This document shows positions 20,901 to 32,545 of a stretch of 60,000 nt of DNA, in pieces. Numbering within the stretch: position 1 is the stretch's first letter; every line of letters begins with the position of its first letter. The notes beneath the pieces were generated by a model, which was not told the origin of the DNA, made no database searches, and worked only from the letters and a program-made list of their open reading frames with translations. Origin of the DNA: Takakia lepidozioides (Eukaryota > Streptophyta > Takakiopsida > Takakiales > Takakiaceae); NCBI GenBank assembly GCA_030704615.1, contig CM060734.1, positions 6,016,001 through 6,076,000 of the forward strand. Direction: 5' to 3'. Made by a program: the position numbers and the translations under genes.

Positions 20901-23900
20901 AGTTTAGGGCCAGCCACCCTAGGGACTTAGCCATTTTCAGAGCCCTGACTGGAAATTCGGCGCCATTTTCCCAGGTCCGGCCCGAAAATGGCTAAGTCTT
21001 AGAACGGCAATAGGGCCCAGAACTGGAAAATGGCGCCGAATTTCCAGTTTAGGGCCAGCCACCCTAGGGACTTAGCCATTTTCGGAGCCCTGACTGAAAA
21101 TTCGGCGCCATTTTCCCAGGTCCGGCCCGAAAATGGCTAAGTCCCATATGGCCTTGACCTGGAAAAATGGCGCCGAATTTCCAGTTCAGGGTCGGCCACC
21201 CTAGGGACTTAGCCATTTTCGGAGCCGTGATCTGGAAATTCGGCAAAAAATGCAAGGACTGAAAGGAAGGCATCGCGTATGTACCTGTACAGAAGGCGCA
21301 TTGTTGCTTTGTCCGCGTTCGGCTGGTCGGTGAACTCGTGGCTCCGGCGGGCATGTGGTATCTCCCGAAAGAATAGGTCGGTTTTGTAGAGCAGAAAGTA
21401 CCTCGTCACATAGTCGTGTAGGCTCTCTGCTGCAGGAGAAATCTCCATCTTGAACTGATGTGCTTGTGTGTCCAGCTGCTCTTGCGCATTTGTCGTCACC
21501 TATGGAGATTCTCCATCAGATCGCATTGCTGAAAAAATACAATGAATCCACCCCCTACAAGAGTAGAAGCGCCAAACGAAGCGTGGGGAAGTACCTGAAA
21601 CCACCATGTCATGCGGTTCATCCACATGTCGAATGTGGGGTCAGACAGTTTGTCCGGTTTGGGGAAGCTCCACATGTCCCTTGTACTTTGGGAACCATTC
21701 CAGATTTGGAGCCACCGGGTCTGTCCAACCACCCAGCATATTCGTAAGCGCCAAACACCACAAAAACGAGTTGTTGCCACCACAATTTGGTTAAGAATGT
21801 ATCACCTTTTCTGCACCATCCACACAGGATGTGGCTAGACGATGGAGCTTCTCCAATGTCATCGTGGGCTTCAGAGCGCGGGAGTAGTGCTTCCCCACCT
21901 CCACCAGAAAGTCGGCACCAAGGGCGGGATCAGCTATGGCCACGTACTTTACCATCTGCGACTTGTACTTTATGCGGGCCCTCACCTCCGCAGCTTTGAG
22001 ATACGATTCGAGTGCCTGGAGGGTTAGATTCTTCTCCTCTAACTCCATGTAGAACCTCCGCGCATGTGCCAAATCCTGCTGAATTTTCTTCTATTGGGGG
22101 AGGAGAGACAGATTAGCTCAACAAAACAGTCAGGATCTTTACCCGAAATATGTAGTCCACCATGGCGTCCATGCTCAGCCTATACCAGGTTCTGTCTGCC
22201 TTTGCCTCCGACTTGCGCAGGAGGTCGGCACTGAGCGAATTGGCAAACTCTTGCACCCCCTGCTTCCCGACATCCTTCACTCGGAAGAGCATATGGGACA
22301 AGTTGGTGGCAATGAAGGCATTCTCAGTCACCCTGCAATGCCACATTTCCATCAAACAATTCTGAAATGGGAATTTACAACAAATATGAGGATTCGCAAT
22401 GAAGGCCCCGCAACCTTCAGCACAACACACTCCACGGCAAAATGCCAATCGAGGTCGTTGGGGTGGGCTTCGGCTATGTGCTCCATCCATGCCAGGAAGC
22501 GATGATTGTCGTCCCACACGTAAAACATCTTTCCGGACAAGTGCTGGAAAAGAGGATCAGTAACAATCGATCTCTCGAACTCCTCATTTCGCCTTTGCCA
22601 ATGGGGACCCCATTTGTCCACCTCATCGGAAGTGTGGGCACGGGAAGCTCCGTGGTCGTTCTCAATGGAAACGTAAAACGCGGCAGACCCCATTCGATAT
22701 CCATCCCGGAAAGAGAATTTCAGCTTGTCGATATCGCCTGGGAGGGCAGGTCTCACCACCTGCAAAGACACCAAGCGGCAAAGGGGAATTCAAAGCTTGG
22801 CCGGGTACACCATGCCCCCCAGCACCCTGCCAATGTTGCTGTGGGTTGCCTCCAACATCTTGGCAGCGGCCAACTTCATATCCGCCTCCGACATGACGTC
22901 TGCTGCAGAGGGGTTCTCCGGCAGCCCACCAGGACCGCCAAATCCAGCCTGTATGCTGCGGGTTTGGGGCCTGGGGATGTCCGGGAGGATGTCATCCTAG
23001 TCAGAAAGCTCAGTGTCGTCCTCCTCAACATGGTGAACCACCGGCGAAACCACCTCGAGCACTCTCCCTGTCTCTACTGCCATCTCCCCGGCTTCACCTT
23101 GAACTTGCACAATCCGTGCTCTTTGTGGTGTTCTTTCCTCTCCTCCACTCTCCACCGTATGGGTAATTGCGGGGCTGCTCTTGTCCGCAATGGTGTAACC
23201 GGTGTGTTACTGCCTCTTTGTGGTGTCTTGGAGGGATCCACCGTCTCTGTGCGTCCCTCGCTTACATTGGCATCTGTCATTTGGGCACCCCTGGCCTCTT
23301 CAGTGGCCTTTTCTCTTTCCTCCTGGCTAGCCTTCTGTCTCGCCTGTTCTTTTGCCCTCTCTTTTGCCCTCTCACTGGCTTTCTGTTTCTTACTAGGGCT
23401 AGCAGCAGGGGAGCCCGGATGGACGACCACCTTTGATTGAGGCGAACTGACACCCTCGCGCGCACTGCTCACTCCCCCCTCCGCAGCCCGTGACGGCTCT
23501 CTCGCCGGGGATTGCATGTGCTTAGCTTTCTTCTTCTTCTTTGCGTGGGCGGGCCCTACTGCATGTGCATCAACAACCTCCATTGCCGGATCTGCTGTCC
23601 TCACGTCCTCACGCCCTTCACCTGCCATGCCGCCTGCACCAACCTCCCCAATGCCTATTCTGTCGTACCCTCGCTGCAGGTCCTCCCGTCCACCAACAAA
23701 AGGTTGAAGTTTGCCCTCTCGCCCCAAGTTGGGCGATTCAAACATGCGATGAGTTGGAGCGGTCGATGATACCATCAGCGTGCCGGGCTCGTCGTCACTT
23801 TTCCCAAAATCGTCAGAACCAACATCGGTGCCAAAACCAGCATCGCAACGAGCAGCGCAACCACCATAGCAACAATCGTGGAACAACAATGAAAACAAAA

Positions 23901-24423
23901 CAAGTTTAGGAAGTATGGAGTGCCATGGAACAACAATGAAAACAAATCCAACCAATGCCTAAGAATGACATGCACAAGCAGCCTTCTCCAGAGCTGCCGG
24001 CTTTGCACAAGCATTGCAAACTATCTAAGGTTCACTCAACCGGTAATATGAAACACGATGAACAAATGATTAGGAATTCCATAAGACAGGAAAACAGGGT
24101 GAAATGTTTTGAAGGCACTTCATCTTCTCAGCTCAGCATGGATTTCCTTAATTTTTAACCACTCAGACCTTGATCATTCTTCGCAACAGCTGCTGCTTTT
24201 GCGATGTAGCCATACGCTTCCAGCAATGCCAGGATGAAGATGCAAAAACAAAGCGAAAGCGAAAGCAAAAGCAAAAGCGAACAAAGCGAAAGCAGAAGTG
24301 GCTTGCCTGAGAGTACTCGGCTTCAGTTGGCGCGGGTTGTGAGCAAGACACTGGAATCTCCTGCTGGAGCTTAAGTTTGGCCATGCGAGAGATTGGTCGT
24401 CGTCCGTAGTACAAAGCTTTCAA
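17995..24423 (-). pseudogene. ParB-like/class-beta methyltransferase-like gene of element 2
   Basis: Approximate minus-strand exons run from about 24.4 kb. An LYYGRRP...LKLQQEI first exon is followed by a low-complexity K/E-rich exon (23.8-23.07 kb) and a ParB-like exon (23.0-22.4 kb, VWDDNHRFLAWM where the others have DGNHR). Three or four middle exons follow (22.33-21.29 kb), then a 0.9-kb intron filled with palindromes. The CPWYVDLPP exon comes next (20.35-19.72 kb), then DMILLDIPDGELLEG with motifs V-VI (19.7-19.22 kb), SPAFIQTLMETCSDVQ and LDLTCGTG (19.13-18.87 kb), ASMWAGTLSDRHVFAF (18.79-18.58 kb) and the tail exon 18454-17995. Nonsense codons are at 22792-22790 (TGA, where the element 3 copy has CGA) and 22999-22997. 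A frameshift lies near 19.72 kb. I infer a formerly nuclear DNA-binding or modifying protein. Confidence 0.8.
20390..21250. repeat. About 145-bp tandem array with nested palindromes, inside a methyltransferase intron
   Basis: The word GGGACTTAGCC recurs at 20483, 20631, 20776, 20922, 21067 and 21204, giving periods of 137-148 bp. Each unit contains two inverted pairs: GACTTAGCCATTTTCGG with CCGAAAATGGCTAAGTC, and AAATTCGGCGCCATTTT with AAAAATGGCGCCGAATTT. The array fills the intron between the TMRLLYR and YCKFSLL exons of the element 2 methyltransferase gene. This is the intron position that carries a different palindrome array in element 1. Confidence 0.9.
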
Positions 24424-24700
24424 CTTCCGCGCGGCCTGGATGTGAGGTCTCTCTCAGGAGAGCTACGCCCTTCAGGCGGCATAAGTCCCAGCCAAAATGG
24501 AAAAAGATCTCAGTTTTTTGGGGTACATGCCACGAATAGAAGTTAATCCAAGATTAGCATCAGATTTAGGGTACGTATCGAGGAAGCCATGTGTCGCCAG
24601 CCCGAATAAAAACGGACGGCGGTGGACATTTAATGCCCAACTACGCAATTAAATGTCGGATGAAGCCCTCCCTGTTGGATGAAATATGATGCAACTCGGC
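24424..24700. promoter_or_regulatory. Probable 5' region of the element 2 methyltransferase gene
   Basis: Unique sequence between the first inferred exon and the intergenic palindrome arrays. I can point to no specific promoter motif. Confidence 0.3.
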
Positions 24701-25610
24701 CCGGAATTTCCAACGTAGAGGTAATTCGGAGCGCAGATGGATGGAAATCCGGCGCCAGATTTCCATCCGCCAGGTACGGCGGCGCGCAAAATTTCCGTCA
24801 TGCAGGTAATTCGGAGAGCAGCAGGATGGAAATATAGCGCCGAATTTCCATCCTGCCAGGTAGGGCGTCGCGCGAAATTTCCGTCTCGCAGGTAATTCGG
24901 AGCCGGATGGATGGAAATCCAACGCCGGATTTCATCCTGCCAGGTAGGGCGGCGCGCGAAATTTCCGCCACACAGGTAATTCGGAGCCGGATGGATGGAA
25001 ATCCGGCGCCGGATTTCCATCCGCCAGGTTGGTCGGAGTGCGGATGGATGGAAATTCGGCGCCGGATTTCCATCCTGCCAAGTAGGGCAACGTGCGAAAT
25101 TTCCGCCACGCAGGTAATTCGGAGCCGGATGGATGGAAATCCGGCGCCGGATTTCCATCCTGCCAGGTAGGGCGGCACGCGAAATTTCCGCCACGCAGGT
25201 AATTCGGAGCGGATGGATGGAAATCCGGCGCCGGATTTCCATCCGCCAGGTTGGTTGGAGAGCGGATGGATGGAAATTCGGCGCCGGATTTCCATCCTGC
25301 CAGGTAGGGCGGCGGGCGAAATGTCCGCCACGCAGGTAATTCGGAGCCGGATGGATGGAAATCCGGCGCCGGATTTCCATCCTGCCAGGTAGGGCGGCGC
25401 ACGAAATTTCCGCCACGTAGGTAATTCGGAGCGGATGGATGGATTTCCATCCGCCAGGTTGGTCGGAGAGCGGATGGATGGAAATTCGGCGCCGAATTTC
25501 CATCCTGCAGGTAGGGCGGCGCGCAAAATTTCCGTCATGCAGGTAATTCGGAGCGGATCGGGATGGAAATTCGGCGCCGAATTTCCATTTGCCAGGTAAA
25601 TCGAATCGCC
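24700..25610. repeat. Higher-order palindrome array, about 222-bp period
   Basis: Palindromes of the form AAATYCGGCGCCGRATTT, with GGATGG/CCATCC outer arms, alternate with GCCAGGTAGGGCGGCGCGCG and GCAGGTAATTCGGAG spacers. Subunits of about 83, 83 and 56 bp combine into a roughly 222-bp repeat (for example 24939 to 25160 to 25382). All frames through it are repeat artefacts. Confidence 0.9.
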
Positions 25611-25739
25611 GAATTACCTTCCTGCGGGTAATTCTGAGCATGGCCGCTTGGTTTTTCGGAGAAAAACAAACTAAACTGTTAGTTTTGTGGCTGAATTCCA
25701 CTTTTAGACACGTTTTTCATGGAATCCTTGACTGCTAGA

Positions 25740-27440
25740 GGGAAATCCGAACGGCCTCGGACGGAAATTCGGCGCCGTTTTTCCATCCTGGGAGGTTTTT
25801 AAATCGTCCAGTTTTGGGCCTCACCACCCGACCGGACTTCCTTTGAGGGGGCCCGGATGGAAATTCGGCGGCGAATTTCCATCCGGGGGATGGTCTCTGT
25901 CGGACAGGTGCCGGCCTCTACGCCCGAGGCGACTTCGTCCGGGCGTCCTCTGTTGGATATTCGGTGCTGAATTTCCATCCGGGGGTTGAAATGTGACGGC
26001 CAGGTGCCGGCCACTCCCCCCTCCCCGACTGCATCCGAACCACCCCGCACGGAAATTCAGCGCCGTTTTTCCATCCTGGGAGGTTTTTATATCGTCCAGT
26101 TTTGGGCCTCACCACCCGACCGGACTTCCTTTGAGGGGGCCCGGATGGTCTCTGTCGGACAGGTGCCGGCCTCTACGCCCGAGGCGACTTCGTCCGGGCG
26201 TCCCCTGTTGGATATCCGGTGCCGAATTTCCGTCCGGGGGTTGAAATGTGACGGCCAGGTGCCGGCCTCTCCCCCTCCCCGACTGCATCCGAACCGCTCC
26301 GCACGGAAATTCGGCGCCGTTTTTCCATCCTGGGTTATATCGTCCAGTTTTGGGCCTCACCACCCGACCGGACTTCCTTTGAGGGGGCTCGGATGGAAAT
26401 TCGGCGGCGAATTTCCATCCGGGGGATGCTCTCTGTCGGACAGGTGCCGGCCTCTACGCCCGAGGTGACTTCATCCGGGCGTCCTCTGTTGGATATTCAA
26501 TGCCGAATTTCCGTCCGGGGGTTGAAATGTGACGGCCAGGTGCCGGCCTCTCCCCCCTCCCCGACTGCATCCGAACCGCCCCGCACGGAAATTCAGCGCC
26601 GTTTTTCCATCCTGGGCGGTTTTTATATCGTCCAGTTTTGGGCCTCACCACCCGACCGGATTTCCTTTGAAGGGGGCTGGATGGAAATTCGGCGGCGAAT
26701 TTCCATCCGGGGGATGGTCTCTGTCGGACAGGTGCCGGCCTCTACGCCCGAGGCGACTTCGTCCGGGCGTCCCCTGTTGGATATTCGGTGCCGAATTTCC
26801 GTCCGGGGGTTGAAATGTGACGGCCAGGTGCCGGCCTCTCCCCTCTCCCCGACTACATCCGAACGGCCCTGGATGGAAATTCAATGCCGTTTTCCCATCT
26901 GGGGAGGTTTTTATGTCGGCCAGTTTTCGGCCTGCCCCCCCGACATGACTTCGTTTGGGGGGGCCTGGATGGAAATTCGGCGCCGAATCTCCATCCAGGG
27001 GATGCTCTCTGTCGAACACGCGCCGGCCTCTACGCCCGAGGCGACTTCATCCGGGCTTCCCATGTTGGATATTCGGTGCCGAATTTCTGTCCGGGGGTTG
27101 TAATGTGAGGGCCAGGTGGCGGCCTTTCCCCCGAGCCGACTGCATCCGAACGGCCTCGGATGGAAATTCGGCACCGTTTTTCCATCCGGGGAGGTTTTTA
27201 TGTCGGCCAGTTTTCGGCCTGACCCCCCGACACGACTTCCTTAGGGGGGATCCGAATGGAAATTCGGCGCTGAATTTCCATCCGGGGGTTGTTCTCTGTC
27301 GGGCAGGTTCCGGCCTCTCTGCCCGAGGCGACTTCATAGGTGCGGCCCCTGCTGGATATTCGGTGCCGAATTTTCATCCGGGGGTAGTAATGCGACGGCA
27401 CGGTGCCGGCTTCTCCCCTTCAGCCGACATCATCCGGACG
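25740..27440. repeat. Higher-order palindrome array, about 287-bp period
   Basis: Six units are anchored by a CTCTGTCGGACAGGTGCCGG-like word near 25895, 26150, 26431, 26719, 27007 and 27293. Each unit has about three palindromes of the GAAATTCGGCGCCGAATTTC type with different flanks. Periods are about 281-288 bp apart from one shortened unit of about 255 bp. It separates the divergent methyltransferase and transposase genes of element 2. Confidence 0.9.
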
Positions 27441-27639
27441 GCCCCCCACTTTCTGACTGCATACCGTTGGCAGTTATTGCGCAAAGACCAGGGGCCGCAT
27501 TCCTGAGACAAGGTTCATTAACACTTTGACTGTGGATTTTTGAGATAGTTGGCTCCCTGGATTTGGATCAGGCTTCGTCGCTCGGACAAATCGGCACCAC
27601 ATTCCTTCCCATCGCTGCATCCCCCTTCTACCAGGGAGC

Positions 27640-30600
27640 TTGCCCGCACGCCATCCTGGGAGTCTTGTGTGCACATCTCCCATGGTGGAAAACCCGAGCG
27701 CTACAGTGTACTGCCCTCCTCACGAGCATAGAGCTTCATTTCCGTGCAGAGGGGACATCTGCCGGGTGATGGAGAAATATCTGTGCGTTCGATACCACCT
27801 GAAACCGGGGTCGGTTTTTTTGGAGGAGGAAAGGAAGGACTCAAACGGCGTTGTTGTCGAGAGTATTGTTGTGCTCCACGATGATTTTGGCGATGGCAGG
27901 GAATGACGAGTTCCACCATCAGACAGCGTCATATACAGGGCTGTTGGGGACTTCATTTGCCCGCCAAATGCACCTTCTATCCTGGCGCCTTCCACGAAAC
28001 AATCCGCGAATCAAAGAGTGTCTACCTCAAAGAGAGAAGTCCGCAACGAAGTAAATCCAGAGCCGAACCCATCCATGAAGACGAGCGAGAACCGGGTTGT
28101 TCACAACCTGTCCGACTCAGACGAGGTCATGGAAGTTTCGAGGTCGTCCTGGAGATCAGGCAAGTCCTCAATGGACGTCAATGGACGAGGGAGTCATATT
28201 CCCAGCACGAGCACCGCAGTTCGATCTATTCTTGAAATTCTGCGAGGGCTTCACATGGAGGGACACCACTCGGAGCTGGCCGGGCTGGACTACAGCAAGT
28301 TTGCAATTAAATCGGTTACATGCCTTCCCGCAGACGTCGACGGTAATATCTTCTTTGAGTTCCCTCCTCGGACGGACTACTCGAGGGCGTCCGGAATGTT
28401 GACAGATATGGATAGAAAACATGATGGTCATCCTTGGTGCGTCACCAAAACCACCAGCATGAAGATGCTCGATGGTGTGCGGGTGCGCTACGTTGTTTGT
28501 GCGGGTGCGTTGCGGTGTTTCTCCCCAACTTGCTTCCACTTTAAATCCAGAGGTCACAGGAATGAGACCGATTGGACAGGCACAGCTCATCAACCATTTC
28601 GTGATCAGGTGAAGGTTCCGAACTCCACATTTAAGTGTGCGCATTGCCAAGAACCACCACACTGCATGTCTGTTTGTAATGCCAAGCAGTTCTATGTGTT
28701 GCACCGTTTCCCTGACCTCACCCGAGCTTGCATACACGTTGGTTCCCATTGTTACAAATTGGCGAGGGGGAACTCGCGGGAGGCTGCCCACGAGGCAGAG
28801 CAGCTCGTTCAGGAAGAGGTTAAGTTGAGACCGGGTGCCAAACTCAAACAGATACAGCTCCAAGCCGCCCATAAGATGGCCTTGGCCAGAATTATGTCGG
28901 AAGACAGCTCCGATAGAGTTCCTCTCGATGAGAAGGAAATGGAGGCATTGCTGGAGTCGGTGTCCCACGTATGTTCACCGAATGTCCGAAACCACATTGT
29001 CTCATGCAAACAGAAAATTGGGCGTGGCTCGGATATGCACTCCATTCTGGAGATGAAGCGACGATGTGGATATGACTACATTCATGGAAGTAGGTTTCCA
29101 GGACAAGGGACTGAGGCAGATCGTTGTTTCGTATTCAAAATGTCCACGTGTGGACCTGGCAGTGGCGTTGAACTGGTCGACAGGATGACGAGTGGGGACT
29201 TGTCAAACAGTTGGGTCATGTTCGACCATATCAAGCAAATTACAAATCACCAGTGGGTGACAATGGGTGCACATGTCTACGACACCCACTGCAGGATGCT
29301 AATAACAATTGCTATTTGTGAGATAAAACGAGAGGACACACAATCGGAGATGCTTCTTTGGCAGGGAATAAACGAACAGATGGCCAAGGCGGGATTGCCC
29401 CCTCCCAATTTCCGTGGTTTCATGGCGGACAACGCACAAGCAAATTGGGCTGCCATTCGAAGGGTGTACGGGCAAGACCGCAATGTTCCCATGGAAGGCA
29501 AGGAGAGATCTTGTGGGTTCCATTTTCTGCAGAGCCTTTCACAGTACACAACCAGGCTTGTGGCGCCAGATTTCAGAGAGGAGCACCGTTCCATGTGTCT
29601 TGCGTGGAAGCGCCCTCCCACCTTGGATGATGCAGAGACACAGTTTGCATGTATACGGGCTTGGTGGACATCGTCAGGTGCTGTAAGGAAATCAGACGAG
29701 GGAGCAATGGTCAGTTGGCTTGCATGGTGGCATTATCGTTTCCTCTAGTTCGGTGACTATATGCGGGAGGTGAGTTGCACGAATTCGCGTCCCGTTGAAT
29801 ATTATTCTTGGCATTATTTGTAACTTGCTTGTAACCTCAACATGTGCTTGTGCAGGAAATGTGTCTCGACTCCGACACCAACATGCCCACGACAAACATG
29901 GCCGAATCAGTGCATTCTTCCTGGCGTGCCTTCTCTGCGGCGCATCTGCTGGACATCCTCACTGCCACAACGGAGGACATTGTGAGGTCAATTATGCAGC
30001 AATGCAGGTACAACGAGTTCTTGAAAGGGAAACAGTGGGGCTTGGGGCCGGACACGCAGGAAATGCTGATGCGGACTGCCTCCAGATCGAAGAATCCTCG
30101 GAAGTGGGCGGCGGCCTTGCGAGAGGGCCTTCGGGACACGCCATTGCTTCGAAGATGCCAACATTTGGAATGAGATGTTCATACCCGTCCAGTGAGACAA
30201 AGACTTGACGAGGCACCTGGCGGGGAAGAGGATTCATGGCGAGCTAACAAGAATATTCGCACGCTCCCTCGTGGTCCCGTGATGTTGCCCGAGGAGGTCT
30301 CGTCGAGCACCGCAAGTCCTGCACGTTCAAGATTGTCATCTCCTTTGAGCACAGGGCACGTGCCCGAGGAACATAACAAGCCATCTGTAATAACGCAGTA
30401 CAACATACCCATTGTGGAGACAAGAGTGTCGGAGTCACACTGGAGAATTGCAAGGACATTGCCGGCATTTCGAGGGAAGTGTTGCGCCATTTGGGTGGAT
30501 ACGAGAGCACGCTGTGGTGAGATGATTCGGAGGAACCCACACGGTGCTGTACCTGTACCTTGTTTCAGCGGCAGATTTTTTACTCCCACATTTGCTCACG

Positions 30601-31274
30601 CCACAACGCAGACGTTTTGGTTCTGTAGGCACGACATAATGACCTGTGTATTTGACAAGCCCAAGTACGGGATTCAGGGAATGCCGAAGCCTCCGGGCGT
30701 CTGGCCTGTTGCACCGGGTTGCAGCCTCTCTCAGAATGAGGCGGATGCTCTATCTGCAGCAGGATTTCGAATGGTGCAACGCACAGACGTCCCAGCCCAC
30801 GCATTTCCAGTTCCTCAGACCCAGCCATTGCAGACTGGTCGGTCCAGTAGAGACGGATTGGACAATTCTGCACATCCCACAATGCGATTCGGAAGAGTGA
30901 AGAGACGACACCTTCCCAACAAGTTGAATGAGACTCGGATTGCCAATGCTCTTGGGATGGCTTGCACTATTCAGAGCTCCGTGGACGTACCTCCACCCGG
31001 CCTTGGGCGTGTTTATCGGATGGCAACGGCCGGCTCGGCTGTACGCGACGATGTATACACAATTAAGATTGGAGTGGAGCCGACTTGCAATTGTACGGAC
31101 TTCTCGTTGATGGAAGCAAAGAAGGGTTCAAAGTATTATCCGTGCAAGCATCTGTATTACATTTACCTGAAGAGGTTGAGGATGAACGTGACTATTGATG
31201 ACTTTATTTATGCACCGGCGTTGAGCGTGAACGAGCTGCACAAACTCCTCCTTAGGGATTCCAGAAATCATTGA
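27640..31274 (+). pseudogene. Transposase of element 2 (SWIM/DDE type, three in-frame stops)
   Basis: Exon 1 runs from an uncertain start (27640 or 27769) to 29769, the intron is 29770-29855, and exon 2 is 29856-31274. Order: a variable N-terminus; a cysteine/histidine-rich region (HPWC..., C-G-LRC, CAHC...C, ACIHVGSHCYK); an RNase H-like core with FMADNAQANW (candidate second Asp) and TTNMAES (candidate Glu); a spacer; and a C-terminal SWIM zinc finger (CNC...CKHLYY). It aligns along its length with the element 1 transposase. Stops at 27904 (TGA against TGG), 29746 (TAG against CAG) and 30171 (TGA against GGA) break it without any frameshift. The fold suits MULE or KDZ (Kyakuja-Dileera-Zisupton) transposases; I cannot decide between them. 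Confidence 0.85.
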
Positions 31275-31429
31275 TGGGGCAAAGGGAATCCTCCATATGG
31301 ATATTTTCAATTGCATTTTCATGTATCAGACTTTTTTTTGCAGTGTAATGAAATGCACCCCAAAACTCTTGGAATGAGGCAATATTCCATTCAAACTGAG
31401 ATCCAACAGAAGCAGTTGTGGGGCCATTT

Positions 31430-31830
31430 CTGGAAAAATGGCGCCAAATTTCTCTATTTTGGGCCGAAAACTGGCTAAGTCCCAACATGCACTGGTACCC
31501 CTGTGTCTGGAAAAATGGCGCCAAATTTCCCTATTTTGGGCCGAAAACTGGCTAAGTCCGAACATGCTCGGGAACGGTGTCTGGAAAAATGGCGCCGAAT
31601 TTCCAGTTACATGGCCCAGAACTGCCCAACATCTGTGCAATCCCCGGCACCATGTACCGAAATTCGGCGTCACATTTCCAAATTTTGGGCTTACACACCT
31701 GTCATGAGGGGACCTATAGCCGCGGAATTCGGCACCATTTTTCGCTAGAGAGACCTATTACCGTGAAATACGTCGCGATTCTTTCCGGTTACGGACCCTA
31801 TTACCGCAAAATTCGGCGCCATTTTTGCAC
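31430..31830. repeat. Palindrome-family repeats downstream of the element 2 transposase
   Basis: About 77-bp units of CTGGAAAAATGGCGCCAAATTT plus GGCCGAAAACTGGCTAAGTC occur at 31431, 31508 and 31581, followed by looser AATTCGGCRCCATTTTT copies. It shares words with the intron array at 20.4-21.2 kb, so the same family sits at both sides of the element. Confidence 0.85.
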
Positions 31831-32065
31831 ATGTCGTTGGGAATTGGCATGAGCGGAAGACGAAATATCATGAGCACAACTCTCAAAACTACAATTTCCC
31901 CTTCAAGGTGCCGAATAATATATATTTTTTCTGACACATTCCATTAAATTAATGTTTTATAATGTTTTTTATTTTCGAAATTTGTACTTCTGCTCATGAA
32001 AACCGATTGTCTTGCTGCTCCGCTCATGCCGCTCATGCTCATGAAATAGCTAACCTCCGCTTTGG

Positions 32066-32545
32066 AATGCTGGCCTGAGGTACGGGAACACGCCGAAACC
32101 GCACTATGACTTTGTCCCGAGGCTACACAATTATAGTACGTGAACGGAAGCACGTAGCTTCCGCATTAGCCCGCACTACAAGGCAACCCCCTCGGTAGCG
32201 CACTTATAGTACGCGCACGCGCCAGGTGCGCACTAGCACGTGAACTCCCAACGAAGGTGCAAGTTTCCTTGCCCCTTGGGTGGGAGTCACCCGATTTCGG
32301 CACTACACAAACACACGATTAATCCAATTTACCTCTCCCACTTTGTAAGCTTAGCATGCATTCTACACACTAGCCAACCATACCATGCATCACCATTCCA
32401 AACAAAATAGGACGCACAACATTTGGAAACCATTTCTTTTATAACAAAATTTGTACAATACAAGTTTTTGCAATTGGATTCCTGAGCTAGCTAAACCGGG
32501 CTAAGCATGCATTTCCTCCCCCACGCTCTAAGGTTGATGTCCCCA
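32066..32545 (-). other. Chromovirus 3' untranslated segment, part adjoining the chromodomain ORF
   Basis: Non-coding continuation of the chromovirus on the other side of element 2. It includes direct repeats around TATAGTACG. I see no gene. Confidence 0.6.

Larger units (their letters stand above)
17786..32057. mobile_element. Element 2: 14.3-kb DNA transposon with transposase and ParB-methyltransferase genes
   Basis: The left end (GGGGGCTGCTATTTCATGAG) and the reverse complement of the right end (GAGGTTAGCTATTTCATGAG) are inverted repeats. Both are followed by more CATGAGC words. They are flanked by the 8-bp duplication CGCTTTGG (17778-17785 and 32058-32065). Inside, the methyltransferase gene is on minus (24.4 to 18.0 kb) and the transposase on plus (27.8 to 31.3 kb), transcribed away from each other. 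Palindrome arrays fill the intergenic region, one methyltransferase intron and the stretch after the transposase. Both genes carry nonsense changes, so this copy is probably not autonomous now. It sits in the 3' untranslated part of the chromovirus. Confidence 0.92.

Noticed and set aside
22442-23440. A 332-codon plus-strand protein
   Set aside because: It is antisense to the ParB-like and linker exons of the element 2 methyltransferase gene, which has homologues on the minus reading.
24649-25701. A 350-codon minus-strand repeat protein
   Set aside because: It is a frame through the 222-bp higher-order array; its repeats follow the DNA palindromes and both strands are equally open.
27640-31274. 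Stop-codon readthrough or RNA editing to rescue the element 2 transposase
   Set aside because: Three different stops match simple substitutions relative to element 1, and the companion methyltransferase also has nonsense codons and a frameshift; decay is the simpler explanation.
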